64,000 bases of DNA, from positions 1,116,001 to 1,180,000 of the forward strand of contig NZ_JAUSTJ010000002.1 in the NCBI RefSeq assembly GCF_030812785.1. Direction: 5' to 3'. The notes under the pieces are model-generated. The model ran no database searches. It saw only the letters and a list, made by a program, of their open reading frames with translations, and was not told the DNA's origin. A program made the position numbers and the translations under genes. The stretch is from Sphingomonas kyeonggiensis. GTDB lineage: Bacteria; Pseudomonadota; Alphaproteobacteria; Sphingomonadales; Sphingomonadaceae. This document shows, piece by piece, positions 19,875-29,300 of the stretch (position 1 is its first letter; every line of letters begins with the position of its first letter).

Positions 19875-20629
19875 TGATTACCAAGAAGCGCATCTTCGCA
19901 GCGCTGCTCGCGGCACCCGCCGCGCTTGTCGTCGCGGCTCCCGCGCACGCACAGGTCAACGGCATCGCCACCGCCAGCCCGGTCCGCGTCATCGATGCCT
20001 CCAAGGCGTTCAATGCTGCCCAGCAGCAGATCCAGACGACCTACAAGACCGCGTTCGAGCAGATCAACGCCCGTCGCCAGGCTGCCCAGAAGGAAGCCGA
20101 GCCGCTTCTCGCCCAGCTCGACACCAACAAGGACAAGAAGGTCGATGACGCCGAGCTCAAGGCTGCCCAGGCTGCCAAGAACCCGGTGCTCGACAAGATC
20201 GCCGCGCTGCAGAACTCTGCGAACACCGACGTCCAGAAGCTGAGCAATCCGGCCGCCCGCGCCGAGCTGTTCGCGATCGAGTCGATCCTGCGCCAGTATG
20301 AGCCGGCCCAGCTGCGCGTCGTCACCGCCCGCAAGATCGGCGTGGTGCTGTCGCCGGAAGTGTTCATGTACGCGCCCGATTCGGCCGACATCAGCGACGC
20401 GATCACCGCCGAGCTCGACAAGGCGACGCCGACCGTGGGCATCCAGCCGCCAGCCGACTGGCAGCCGGCCCGTGAGACGCTGGCGCTGCAGCAGCAGCTG
20501 GCCCAGATCGAGCAGGTCCGCGCCTATCAGGCCGCTGCCCAGCAGCAGCGCGCTGCCGGTGCCGCTCCGGCTGCCGCGGCGCCTGCGCCTGCCGCTGCCG
20601 GCGCCAAGAAGCCTGCTGAGCCGCGGTGA
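19874..20629 (+). CDS. skp: OmpH/Skp-family periplasmic chaperone with an EF-hand-like loop
   Basis: 251 residues, longer than E. coli Skp (161). Signal peptide to about APAHAQ (26). The coiled helical arms are interrupted by [14 protein letters not shown]: Asp83, Asn85, Asp87, Lys89, Val90, Asp91 and Glu94 fit positions 1, 3, 5, 7, 8, 9 and 12 of a calcium-binding EF-hand loop. The C-terminus is an alanine/proline-rich tail. It escorts unfolded outer membrane proteins to BamA, its neighbour; the TGATG overlap with bamA supports joint translation. Confidence 0.88.
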   Translation: MITKKRIFAALLAAPAALVVAAPAHAQVNGIATASPVRVIDASKAFNAAQQQIQTTYKTAFEQINARRQAAQKEAEPLLAQLDTNKDKKVDDAELKAAQAAKNPVLDKIAALQNSANTDVQKLSNPAARAELFAIESILRQYEPAQLRVVTARKIGVVLSPEVFMYAPDSADISDAITAELDKATPTVGIQPPADWQPARETLALQQQLAQIEQVRAYQAAAQQQRAAGAAPAAAAPAPAAAGAKKPAEPR

Positions 20630-21105
20630 GCGAGGAAGCAACGGCAGCCGTCGACATCGGTCCGCTTGACATCAAGCGGGTGATGGCGGCGCTGCCGCAT
20701 CGTTACCCGATGCTGCTCGTCGATCGCGTCGAGGAGCTGGTCCCCGACCAGCGAATCGCCGCGATCAAGGCGGTCTCGATGAACGAGGAATTCTTTCAGG
20801 GGCATTTCCCCGGAAGGCCGATCATGCCCGGCGTCCTCCAGGTGGAGGCGCTGGCGCAGGCGGCGGGCGTGCTCGCGGTCGAGAGCCTTGGCCTCGCCGG
20901 ATCGGGCAAGCTCGTCTATTTCATGTCGATAGACGGGGTGAAGTTCCGCAAGCCGGTCGAACCTGGCGTGCTGCTCCGCCTCGAGGTCGAGTTCATCCAG
21001 AAGCGGTCGCGCGTCTGCAAGTTTGCAGGCAAGGCGCTGCTGAACGGCGAAGTCGCCACCGAGTGCGAGTTCACCGCGATGATCGCGGATCCGCCCGCAG
21101 CCTGA
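20626..21105 (+). CDS. fabZ: 3-hydroxyacyl-[ACP] dehydratase FabZ
   Basis: 159 residues. Dehydrates 3-hydroxyacyl-ACP in fatty acid synthesis. Hot-dog fold with [20 protein letters not shown], catalytic His60 and Glu74. The GTG start lies in the skp stop. In most Gram-negatives lpxD precedes and lpxA-lpxB follow; neither is here. Confidence 0.95.
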   Translation: MSEEATAAVDIGPLDIKRVMAALPHRYPMLLVDRVEELVPDQRIAAIKAVSMNEEFFQGHFPGRPIMPGVLQVEALAQAAGVLAVESLGLAGSGKLVYFMSIDGVKFRKPVEPGVLLRLEVEFIQKRSRVCKFAGKALLNGEVATECEFTAMIADPPAA

Positions 21106-21127
21106 GCGGCGATTGCAATTAAGTCAG

Positions 21128-21163
21128 ACGCCGGCGGATGGGGTGACCCCGTCTTGCCGGCGT
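21128..21163 (+). terminator. Terminator after fabZ
   Basis: ACGCCGGC (21128-21135) pairs with GCCGGCGT (21156-21163), enclosing an inner GGGGTGACCCC hairpin, followed by TCTGCTGT. It ends the long plus-strand block before the convergent gene at 21,183. Confidence 0.6.
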
Positions 21164-21182
21164 TCTGCTGTCCGGCGTCCGG

Positions 21183-21629
21183 CTAGTCCGATGGTCTCGG
21201 GTTCCGGTTTCTGGCACGCTCCGCCCGGCGTTCGGCGGCTTTCTCCTGCCGTTCGAGCCGGCGTGCCTCACGCAGATAGCGTATGCGTTCGGACCGTGTG
21301 AGTATCGGCGCACCACCAACCACGATCTCATCCATCGACACGTCCGCCGGTGCGACCTGCGCGGCGGGCGCTTCCTGTGCCGCGGCGGGGAACGTCGCGA
21401 TGCTTGCGGCCAGCGCCGCCGCGGCGATCACCGCCTTCCCGGCCGGGCGACGATAGGAAACGCATAGCGCGCCCTGCGCGGTGGCTAGCGTGCGGAGCCG
21501 TTCCGCATCGCCGAGCGGATCGAGGTCGGTTACCCGCTTGCTGCATTCGCGGCAGAAATCGCCGTCCATCACCGTGTCCAGCCGGTCGGCGACGGGGCAG
21601 GGACGGGCGATCTTGGGAAAGCTGTCCAC
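21183..21629 (-). CDS. Putative zinc-ribbon protein with one membrane helix
   Basis: 148 residues. [20 protein letters not shown] resembles the CxxC motif of small zinc-ribbon-like domains; a second cysteine pair is not complete, so metal binding is uncertain. A membrane segment ([19 protein letters not shown]) and a charged C-terminus rich in Arg/Glu follow ([19 protein letters not shown]), likely a helix. GTG start with GGGAG upstream. Function unknown. Confidence 0.7.
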   Translation of the reverse strand: MDSFPKIARPCPVADRLDTVMDGDFCRECSKRVTDLDPLGDAERLRTLATAQGALCVSYRRPAGKAVIAAAALAASIATFPAAAQEAPAAQVAPADVSMDEIVVGGAPILTRSERIRYLREARRLERQEKAAERRAERARNRNPRPSD

Positions 21630-21755
21630 GACGTTGCTCCCGGTTGCGTCCTGTCAGCCTATATTGGGGCTTGGCCGTTGCCTAGCGGCTTCGTCTCTGC
21701 TAGGCGCGCGCCTCTTCTGCCGGTCGGAAACCGGTGGCTTTGCAAGGAATTCAAC

Positions 21756-21986
21756 GTGAAGAAAGATACCCACCCCGACTACCACATGATCAAGGTGCAG
21801 ATGACCGACGGCACCGTGTACGAGACCCGCTCCACCTGGGGCAAGGAAGGCGACACGATGACCCTCGACATCGACCCGCTGGCGCACCCGGCCTGGACCG
21901 GCGGTTCGCAGCGTCTCCTCGATCAGGGTGGCCAGGTCGCGCGCTTCAACAAGCGCTTCGGCGGCCTCAACCTCGGCAAGAAGTAA
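21756..21986 (+). CDS. rpmE: 50S ribosomal protein bL31
   Basis: 76 residues beginning at GTG (21756) behind [27 protein letters not shown] and HPAWTGG with FNKRFGGL are family features. The zinc-binding cysteines of E. coli L31 are absent, so this is the cysteine-free type. It stands alone downstream of the divergent gene. Confidence 0.93.
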   Translation: MKKDTHPDYHMIKVQMTDGTVYETRSTWGKEGDTMTLDIDPLAHPAWTGGSQRLLDQGGQVARFNKRFGGLNLGKK

Positions 21987-22056
21987 AATTCTGGTGGGCT
22001 TTCGGCGCATTACCTCGTTAACGCGCCGTTAGCCAGCCGAGGGTAGCTTGCCTGGC

Positions 22057-22383
22057 ATGGCAAGCGCAGCACGAGCATTCGCAGCGGAATTCGAACCGGC
22101 CGAGGAACTGGGCCGGCGGCGTTCCATGCGTGCGCCGGTCTCGCTCGACGCGAAGATCGGCCGCGGCGGACTGGACCGCGCGCTCTGTAAGGTGGTGGAC
22201 GTGTCGCTGCACGGCGCGCGAATCCAGACCTATTCCGAAGTCCGCGCCAATTCGATGATCTGGCTGGCGCTGCCCAATGTCGGGCATGTCGCGGCCCGCG
22301 TGGTCTGGTCGAACGATTTCGAGGCGGGCCTCGAGTTCCAGACCTCGCTTACTCGCGAAGCTTTCGAGACACTTACGGCATAA
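22057..22383 (+). CDS. PilZ domain protein
   Basis: 108 residues. RRRSMRAPVSLDAKIG and VVDVSLHGARIQT match the c-di-GMP binding RxxxR and (D/N)xSxxG motifs of PilZ domains. A stand-alone domain, so it probably relays c-di-GMP signals to a partner. ATG at 22057 preceded by GAGGGTAG. Confidence 0.8.
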   Translation: MASAARAFAAEFEPAEELGRRRSMRAPVSLDAKIGRGGLDRALCKVVDVSLHGARIQTYSEVRANSMIWLALPNVGHVAARVVWSNDFEAGLEFQTSLTREAFETLTA

Positions 22384-22479
22384 CGATGGCACCACGCGCC
22401 GAAAGGAGGCGCGGGGCGATTGCGCTTGTGTTCAAACTAAGACATCTTTGGCCAACTTCACCTGCTGGGGAAACTGGTG

Positions 22480-22995
22480 ATGCTCAAGGGTCTGCTGCTT
22501 TGCGCGGCGGCATGTGCCGCGCCCACGACGGTAATGGCTGGCGACAAGGACCTGCCGATCGTCCCGAACGTGAAGGCGATGCTCGCCGCCGATGGCGGTG
22601 TGCGTCCGGCGGCGCCCGGCCGCAAGGTCGCGGTTTCCCGGCCTGCGACCTTCGTTCCGATCGCCTATCGCGGCCTCGAACGTCCCGATCTTACCACCGC
22701 AACTGTTTCGCAGCCCCCGGTGCGGCTGCAGTCCGGCACGTCGGTCGCCGAGATGAAGGCCGCGCGGGACTGGCATCTCGCGGTGGTGGAGAACAGCGAG
22801 AATGCCACCAGCGCGCGTGGGGGTAGCTGGGCGGTGTACGATACGCTTTCCGACCATAGAAAGCCGCGTTTTCGCCGTTCGGCGTTGAGTACCATGCTGG
22901 TTCTCAAGATCGACGGGAAGTCGGACACCTCGCCGGTCAGCGTAGGCGGGGGCGGGGTCGCTTCCGCACTGTGGAAGGCGATGCCGGGGGACTGA
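22480..22995 (+). CDS. Small exported protein of unknown function
   Basis: About 171 residues with a signal peptide (MLKGLLLCAAACAAPTTVMA). No domain recognised. A GTG three bases earlier is an alternative start. It converges on the DUF2332 gene, 16 bases apart. Confidence 0.6.
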   Translation: MLKGLLLCAAACAAPTTVMAGDKDLPIVPNVKAMLAADGGVRPAAPGRKVAVSRPATFVPIAYRGLERPDLTTATVSQPPVRLQSGTSVAEMKAARDWHLAVVENSENATSARGGSWAVYDTLSDHRKPRFRRSALSTMLVLKIDGKSDTSPVSVGGGGVASALWKAMPGD

Positions 22996-23011
22996 TCCCC
23001 CGGACACCTGT

Positions 23012-24052
23012 TCAGCCAAGCCAGTCGATCCAGTTGCCATAGGCGTGGCAGGTCGCGAGCCTGCGCGTCTCGCCGCTCGGCCAGCAGGTGAGCGTCAGGT
23101 GCACCTCGCTGCGCGTCGGCGTCCATTCGAAGCCGATCCAGGCCAGCGGACGCTCGGCCGTGGCCCGTGCGCCAGCGCCGTGGATCGCGCGCAGCACCGT
23201 GCCGCGATCCTCGCCGCTCAGATATTGCAGCACCATCGAGTGGAAGACGACGCGGCAGCGGCCAGAATCCTGCGGCTCGGCCAGGCGCTCGACGAGCCAG
23301 GAGGCGGCGTCCTGCCGGTCGATCCGCGGCGGATGGCACAGCGCCAGGTCGAGCGCACGCTCGAGCCGGCGGGCGCGGCCGGGCTGGTCGGCCCAGACAT
23401 AGGAGAGCAGCCGCTCGCGCGTCGCCGCATCGCCGGCATCGAGCGGGTTGAGGTCGACGCCACGCGCCGCCGCCACCTCGATCGGAGCGGGGAAGGGCGC
23501 GGGGCCCGTCCACAAGGGCACGACGTGCACCGGCGACTCCATGTCGCCCGCCAGCACGCCGCCCAGGTCATAGCCATAGCGCGCTAGATTGAGGTTGAGC
23601 CCGCAGCTCGAGCCCAGCTCGAGCAGCTCGAAGGGCAGGTCGAACTTGCGGCGCACCACCATCAGCGCGGCACCGATCGCGGCGGCGCGGCCGACTTCGT
23701 TGGTCTGCGGCGTATCCTGCATCCAATGGGCGATGAAATCGTCCGAGGCGGCGAGGGCAGCGCCGATCGCGCCATCATAATCGTCATGCTCGCGGGCATA
23801 GAGCGCGCGCAGGGCGGCAGGCTCGCCCCGCCGCGCCAGCGCGTGCAACGCGGCGTTGAAGCGCATCGCGAGCGCCGAGGCGGAAGGATCACGCGGCCAG
23901 CCGGCGATCAGCGCGGAGGTGCGCGGCGCCAGGAAGAGCTGGCGATGCCCGGCCTCGAGCACCGATGCGACAAAGGGCGAGCCGAGCCGCCGTGCGACCC
24001 GGGCCTGGCGGTGGAGCTCCCCCGCGGCGGCATTGGGCACCATCATGTTCAT
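23012..24052 (-). CDS. DUF2332 family protein
   Basis: 346 residues. The pattern matches DUF2332 (WPRDPSASALAMRFNAALHALARRG near the start; LLELGSSCGLNLNLARYGYDLGG as a methyltransferase-like glycine motif; SMVLQYLSGEDRG). The SAM-like glycine motif hints at a methyltransferase fold, but no activity is known to me. Start chosen at 24052 because AAGGAAAACAG precedes it. Confidence 0.75.
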   Translation of the reverse strand: MNMMVPNAAAGELHRQARVARRLGSPFVASVLEAGHRQLFLAPRTSALIAGWPRDPSASALAMRFNAALHALARRGEPAALRALYAREHDDYDGAIGAALAASDDFIAHWMQDTPQTNEVGRAAAIGAALMVVRRKFDLPFELLELGSSCGLNLNLARYGYDLGGVLAGDMESPVHVVPLWTGPAPFPAPIEVAAARGVDLNPLDAGDAATRERLLSYVWADQPGRARRLERALDLALCHPPRIDRQDAASWLVERLAEPQDSGRCRVVFHSMVLQYLSGEDRGTVLRAIHGAGARATAERPLAWIGFEWTPTRSEVHLTLTCWPSGETRRLATCHAYGNWIDWLG

Positions 24053-24143
24053 TCTGTTTTCCTTGCCGCCCCTGAAAGGAGCGGAGACATGCAGGTACGA
24101 AAGGGTCCGGCCCGGCGGCATGACGCCTCCGGGCCGGTGGTCT

Positions 24144-26003
24144 TCAGAAGGACTGCCAGTCGTCGAGCGCAGCGCCGTTGGTCGGCCGGACCAGCGCCGG
24201 GATCGCCGCGGCCGGCAGCGGCCGGGCCGCGATGTCGAACCCGCCACGCGCCGGCTTGCGGCCGCCGCCATGGCCGGCTCCGCCGACGTTGAAGCGACGG
24301 GCCTGCTCGGAGAGCGTGGTCACTTCGCTGGCGAGGTGACGCGCCGCCGCCGAGGTTTCCTCGACCATCGCCGCATTCTGCTGGGTCGACTGGTCCATCG
24401 CGCCGATCGCCGTGCTGACCTCGCTGATCGCGGTGGCCTGGGCCTGGTTGTCGGTCGCCATCTCGCCGAGCAGCGAGTGGACCTCGCCGACGCCGGTCGA
24501 GATGTCGGCGAGGGCGCCATCGACCTTCTGCACTGCCTCGACCGCCGACACGATGTCGGTCTGGGTCGCGGTCAGCTGGTCGCGGGCACGGCCGGCCTCT
24601 TCCTCGGCACGCATCGCCAGAGCCGAAACCAGGTCGGCGACGACTGCGAAGCCACGGCCCGCCTCGCCGGCACGGCCGGCCTCGACCGCCGCGTTCATCG
24701 CGAGAACGCGCGTCTGGAAGGCGATCTTGTCGAGCCCTTCGATGACGCTGTCGATGCCCTTGGCGCTGTCGCTGACCCGGTTCATCGCCTGCATCGCCTC
24801 GTCCGCGGTCTCGCGGCCATTGGTGACCGTGGCGATCGTCTCGTCGGCGCGCGAGACGGTGCGGTTGGCCGCATCGGCGGTCGCGCGCAGGCGGCCGTTC
24901 ATCTGGGTCACCGCGGCAGCCGTCTCCTCGAGGCTGGCGGCATTGGCTTCGGTGCGGCGGGCGAGATCTTCCGAGGCCTGGGCGATCTCGTTCGAGCCGG
25001 TGTTGATCGACTGGGTCGATTCCATCACCGAGGCGATCAGGCTGCGCAGTTCGCCCACGGCGGCGTTGAAGTTGGTCTTTACCGCTTCATAGTCGCCCGG
25101 GAAGGCCTGGGTGATCTCGGCGGTGAGATTGCCGCCGGCGAGCTCGGAGAGATGCGCCGAGACGGTCTCGACGACCATCTTCTGCTCGGCTTCCGCCTTG
25201 GCATTGGCGGCGTCGGACGCCTGCTTGGCGACCGCCGCGTCGCGGAACACCAGCACGGCGCGGGCCATGTCGCCCAGCTCGTCGCCGCGATCCGTGTCCG
25301 GCACCGCGATATCGTTCCGGCCGGCGGCGAGATCCGCCATCGTCCGGGTGAGGCCCGAGACCGGGGCCGCGATCAGCCGGGTGAGCATCACCGCGAGCGT
25401 GACGGCGATGCCGATCAGCGCGAGCGCGCCGAGGGCGAGGACCCACAGCGCCGTGCCGATCGCGGATTCCTGGCTCGCGCCGTTCTTCTCGATCAGCGCA
25501 TTCTGCGCATCCTTGATGTCGCGCAGCGGCAGCACGGCGGCACTGGTCAGCACGGCCTTGCCGGCGGCGCGCACGTCCGCCTCGGCCGCATCACGCTGGC
25601 CGGACTTGACCTTGGCGATCAGGCGATCGCTCCAGTCCTTGCGCCACTTGAGCGTCTCTTCGCGCGACTTGAGCAGCGCGTCGAGCAGCTTGGGCTCGCC
25701 CTTCAGCAGCCCCTCAAGCTCTGCCGAGGTCTTGTCATAGTCCTCGCGGCCCTCGTTGTACGACTTGAGATAGGTCTCGTCGCCGGTGACCAGGAAGCCG
25801 CGCATCTGGCTGTTCTGGCGCAGCAGCGCGGTCTCCAGCGTCAGCGTCTTGGCGTGGATCGACTGGCTGAGATTGTTCGCGTCGGTCGAGCCGCGAATCG
25901 ACGAGATGCTGGAGTAGAACACCAGCATCACGACAGCCGCCGTCGCGCAGATCGTCAGGAACGAAAGCCCCAGCTTCCTGGGTATCTTCATGGCCTTCAG
26001 CAT
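24144..26003 (-). CDS. Methyl-accepting chemotaxis protein
   Basis: 619 residues. Two membrane helices (about 14-32 and 186-212) flank a helical periplasmic domain of CHASE3 type; HAMP and a second HAMP-like segment follow, then methylation helices (LARRTEANAASLEETAAAV) and the signalling hairpin tip IAFQTRVLAMNAAVEAGRAGEAGRG. The last five residues, DWQSF, fit the aromatic-x-x-aromatic CheR/CheB tether (as in E. coli NWETF). No other chemotaxis genes lie nearby. Confidence 0.9.
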   Translation of the reverse strand: MLKAMKIPRKLGLSFLTICATAAVVMLVFYSSISSIRGSTDANNLSQSIHAKTLTLETALLRQNSQMRGFLVTGDETYLKSYNEGREDYDKTSAELEGLLKGEPKLLDALLKSREETLKWRKDWSDRLIAKVKSGQRDAAEADVRAAGKAVLTSAAVLPLRDIKDAQNALIEKNGASQESAIGTALWVLALGALALIGIAVTLAVMLTRLIAAPVSGLTRTMADLAAGRNDIAVPDTDRGDELGDMARAVLVFRDAAVAKQASDAANAKAEAEQKMVVETVSAHLSELAGGNLTAEITQAFPGDYEAVKTNFNAAVGELRSLIASVMESTQSINTGSNEIAQASEDLARRTEANAASLEETAAAVTQMNGRLRATADAANRTVSRADETIATVTNGRETADEAMQAMNRVSDSAKGIDSVIEGLDKIAFQTRVLAMNAAVEAGRAGEAGRGFAVVADLVSALAMRAEEEAGRARDQLTATQTDIVSAVEAVQKVDGALADISTGVGEVHSLLGEMATDNQAQATAISEVSTAIGAMDQSTQQNAAMVEETSAAARHLASEVTTLSEQARRFNVGGAGHGGGRKPARGGFDIAARPLPAAAIPALVRPTNGAALDDWQSF

Positions 26004-26082
26004 ATATTCCTAGCCTTTCCAGGTGGCGGCTCTTGCGACCGCAGGTGTCGCCACCCTCAAAGGGGGCCTTCCGATACGGATC

Positions 26083-26120
26083 GGGACCCGGGCTGCGCCC
26101 CCTCGCGCCGCCCGGGTCCC
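26083..26120. terminator. Hairpin between the TonB receptor and the chemoreceptor
   Basis: GGGACCCGGGC (26083-26093) with GCCCGGGTCCC (26110-26120), an 11-bp perfect stem, nine bases past the receptor stop on the minus strand. No U-tract on that strand, so efficiency is uncertain. A second stem GGTGGCG/CGCCACC lies at 26022-26055 just upstream of the chemoreceptor gene. Confidence 0.55.
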
Positions 26121-26128
26121 TTTCCCCA

Positions 26129-28639
26129 TCAGAAGTCGAAGCGGACCGCCGCCGAGATGGTGCGGCCGTTGAGCACATGGGCCCGGGCCACACCCACCGC
26201 CGGGATCACCGCGTCGTCGATCGCAGTGATCGCGATGACGTCGAAGAGATTGGCGGCGTTGAGCGACAGCGTGACCTTGTCGAGCGGACGGAATTGCACG
26301 AACGCGTTGGTCGTCGTGTAGCCCGGCACCTTCAGCGTGTTCGCGGCGGTGGCCCAGCTGCCGGTGGTCCCGATGACGACCGCGCCGACGCTGAACTTGT
26401 CGGTCGTGATCTGCGGGGTCACCTGGTAGATCAGCTTCGCCTGGTGCTGCGGCGTGTTGCCGCTGTTTGCCGGGGTGAACACGTCGTTCGTGATCTCCGC
26501 ATCGGTGTAGGTCGCACCCGCGGTCAGGCTGAAGATGCCCATGCGGTAGCTGCCCTCGAACTCGGCGCCGATCGCCTTGTAGTCGCGCAGCAGCGGCAGG
26601 CCGGTGGTCGAGTCGAGGTTGCTGTCCTCGGCCTTGGCCCAGAAGCCGGTGAGGTTCAGCGTCAGGTTCTCGTTGCGGTACTTAACGCCCGCCTCGGCCT
26701 GGTGCACGACGTCGACCGCATTGTCCTTGTCGACCATCTTGCCGGTGTTCGGGTTGACCAGCGGGCTGAACTGGATGCGGTCGCCATTGGCACGGCCGCC
26801 GCGGCTATAGCGCGCGAAGACCGCGAGCGGCTCGGCGATGCGCCAGTTGATGCCGGCCGAGTAGCTCAGATAGCCATAGGTGTAGTCGACCACGCCGGGG
26901 GTGGCGGGGGTGATCGCCACGGCCATTTCCGGAACCGAGATCACGCCGTCGCCATTGACGTCGCGCGGGGCGACGCCGACGCGGCCACCGCCCAGGTCGG
27001 CACCGAACACCGTGCCTTCGGCCTTGCCGAAGTCATAGCGGATCGAGCCGCCGATCGCGACGCCGCCGATCTTGAGGTTGACCGAGGCGAAGGGCGCGTT
27101 GGTGGTGTAGCCGAGCTTGTAGCCGCGGCGGAACTGGCCCGGGGTCGGCGCGCCATAGCGCAGCGTGCCGTCCTGGGTGACCTTCACGCCGCCGGCGGTG
27201 GCGACGTCGAGCAGCTGGGCATCGCCATTGTCCGAGATGCCGCTGAGCACGGTCGCCCAGTTCCAGTCGGAGTCGATGTTCTGGTGCGAGCTGTAGAGGC
27301 CGACCGTGGTGGTCAGGTCGTTGCCGCCGAGCTTCCACACCTTGCTGGCGCGGATGTCGTTGGTGACGTTGCTCAGGTCGTTCAGGTCGGTGTCGGCGAG
27401 CATCATCAGCGCGCCCAGGCCGTTGCCGTTGAGCGTCGACGGGCTGGTGATCACCGAGCCGGTGTTCGGGCCGCTGGCATAGCGCAGCGTGCCGCCCGGG
27501 GCGCCGAACGCCGCCGGCATCGCGGCCGCGGGCACGAACTGGGTGTAGTAGATGCCCATATAGTGGTTGGACATGTTCGAGTAGCGGAACTTCTCGGTCA
27601 CGTCCCAGCCGGCGATGTCGAACTTGGCCTCGAGGCCGACCGACTTCTGGATCGGGTGCTGGCCGGCGGTCACGTCGTCGCGCACCGGCTGGTTGTTGCC
27701 GTCCAGGGTCAGCTGGGTCTGGTAGAACTTCGAGAACAGCGAGTCGTGACGCACGTCATAGCCCGCGATGTTCTTGTACTTCGGATCGGCGTTGGTGCCG
27801 CTCACCGCGATCGGGGTGATGTCGTACGCGGGCGTACGGTCATCCAGATACTTGGCGTAGAAGCGGATATAACCGCCGTCGAACTCCTTGGTGACGTTCA
27901 GCTTGATCTGGCCGCCGCGGGTCGAGGTGAAGCCGGTCGCGCGCGGGCCTTCGCCGTCGCGATAGAAGCCGCCGACATGGAAGCGCAGCGTCGGGGTGAT
28001 TTTCGCGCCATAGTCGAAGTCGATGCGGCGCATGCCATAGTCGAGGCCGGCCGAGAGCTGGACCGAGCCGCCTTCGACGTCGCCGGTCTTCGAGATGAAG
28101 TTGACGATGCCGCCGGGCGAGTTCGACGCGAAGGTCGAGGCCGAGCCGCCGCGGATCGCTTCCACCGCGGCCAGGTTCAGGTCGGCGCGCAGGAAGGTGT
28201 CGGCGGTCGCGAAGGCGATGTCGCCGAATTCGAGCACGGGCAGGCCGTCTTCCTGCAGCTGCAGGAACTTGGCGCCGGTCGAGGCGATCGGCAGGCCGCG
28301 GATGGTGATGTTGGCGCTGCCTTCACCGGTCGATGCTTCCGAGCGGATGCCGGGGATGTCGCGCAGGATTTCGGAGATCGAGCGGGCGCCGATCTTGTCG
28401 ATCTCGCTGGCGCGCAGGGCGCTGGTCGAGGTGGCGCTGTCGAGGCGGTCGCGGCCCTTGGCGACGCCGGTCGAGAAGACCTCCTCGGTCTTCTTGGCGG
28501 CCGGGGCGTTCTGCTTCTCGCCCTCGGGCTTGGCGTCCTTGCCGGCGACGACCGGGGCGGCCGGCGTGGTTTCCGACGCCATGGCCGGAGCGACCAGCGC
28601 GAACGGGGCGACGGTGATCAACAGGAAATGCTTCTTCAT
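26129..28639 (-). CDS. TonB-dependent receptor
   Basis: 836 residues. Signal peptide (MKKHFLLITVAPFALVAPAMA), an alanine/lysine-rich spacer, a TonB-box-like EEVFSTGV, then a plug domain (SEILRDIPGIRSEAS; ANITIRGLPI; VEAIRGGSASTFASNSPGGIVNFI) and a 22-strand-type barrel ending in AAVRFDF. A siderophore or sugar receptor; substrate not determinable. The ATG at 28639 is preceded by AAGGTGGG and two small hairpins. Confidence 0.92.
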   Translation of the reverse strand: MKKHFLLITVAPFALVAPAMASETTPAAPVVAGKDAKPEGEKQNAPAAKKTEEVFSTGVAKGRDRLDSATSTSALRASEIDKIGARSISEILRDIPGIRSEASTGEGSANITIRGLPIASTGAKFLQLQEDGLPVLEFGDIAFATADTFLRADLNLAAVEAIRGGSASTFASNSPGGIVNFISKTGDVEGGSVQLSAGLDYGMRRIDFDYGAKITPTLRFHVGGFYRDGEGPRATGFTSTRGGQIKLNVTKEFDGGYIRFYAKYLDDRTPAYDITPIAVSGTNADPKYKNIAGYDVRHDSLFSKFYQTQLTLDGNNQPVRDDVTAGQHPIQKSVGLEAKFDIAGWDVTEKFRYSNMSNHYMGIYYTQFVPAAAMPAAFGAPGGTLRYASGPNTGSVITSPSTLNGNGLGALMMLADTDLNDLSNVTNDIRASKVWKLGGNDLTTTVGLYSSHQNIDSDWNWATVLSGISDNGDAQLLDVATAGGVKVTQDGTLRYGAPTPGQFRRGYKLGYTTNAPFASVNLKIGGVAIGGSIRYDFGKAEGTVFGADLGGGRVGVAPRDVNGDGVISVPEMAVAITPATPGVVDYTYGYLSYSAGINWRIAEPLAVFARYSRGGRANGDRIQFSPLVNPNTGKMVDKDNAVDVVHQAEAGVKYRNENLTLNLTGFWAKAEDSNLDSTTGLPLLRDYKAIGAEFEGSYRMGIFSLTAGATYTDAEITNDVFTPANSGNTPQHQAKLIYQVTPQITTDKFSVGAVVIGTTGSWATAANTLKVPGYTTTNAFVQFRPLDKVTLSLNAANLFDVIAITAIDDAVIPAVGVARAHVLNGRTISAAVRFDF

Positions 28640-29300
28640 GTTATGCTTTACCCACCTTGAAATGGTGACCCGGACGGGTCGTGCTCCCTGGAATCTCGTA
28701 TGTTCTGCTGCTTCGGCCCGGCCGGGCGTGGCGCGGGCGAAGCGGAAACCGATGCGGAAGGAGGCCTGCCGGGCGGTGCGGACGCGCTGGGCGCGCAAGG
28801 AGGCTGCCCGGCGCGACGGGCGTCACGCTGGCTTAGGCCTGTTGCGATGCCGGATTGCGTTCGCGCGGAGCGGTTCCCCCAAGCTCCTCGCGTCGACATG
28901 GCGAAACGGCGCGCTACGCCGTCGCTGCCTGTCCCTGGAATATAGCGCTGCCCTCGCCGGACAGCTGCGCCTGGCCTTGCTCCTTCCCCCTCATGTGGCC
29001 GGAGGGCCACGCGGTTAATATAGCCGGGCGTGTCTGCGAGGTGTCGAAACTACGTAAAATAAATATTCTGCGCAGAATCTGTATATCTCTGAGAAGCAAC
29101 GGGTTCTTCGGGAGGCAGCCGCGCGGTGTCGCAAATTCGGCATGCATTGTTGCATGACGGACACATGTCCGCGCTCCGGGCGGGTGGTGGCGGAGGCGCT
29201 GGGAGATGTGGTGGAGCGTAGCGGGGAAGGGTTCGAACCCGGGCCGGGTTCGCGAGACCGAACGGCCGCCCGAGCTTATGCGAGGTTCCAAGACAAGGGC
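28640..29300. other. Intergenic region, 661 bases, no gene supported
   Basis: Holds the leader of the receptor gene. On the minus strand TATATT (29022-29017) could be a -10 box, implying a leader of some 370 bases. Near the start codon two hairpins occur: CACC/GGTG arms (28653-28667) and GACCCG/CGGGTC (28667-28680). A perfect 14-base palindrome, ATTCTGCGCAGAAT, lies at 29065-29078 in an AT-rich patch. Open frames here have no ribosome sites or family resemblance. Confidence 0.5.

Noticed and set aside
26033..28660. 875-codon plus-strand open frame opposite the second TonB receptor
   Set aside because: Shadow of the receptor gene with repetitive composition and no domain.
28640..29040. Cobalamin riboswitch in the TonB receptor leader
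   Set aside because: I could not find the B12-box pattern or the expected arms; only small hairpins near the ribosome site.
29225..29275. GGGTTCGAACCC looks like a tRNA T-loop
   Set aside because: It is a self-complementary palindrome; no acceptor, D or anticodon arms can be drawn around it in either direction.
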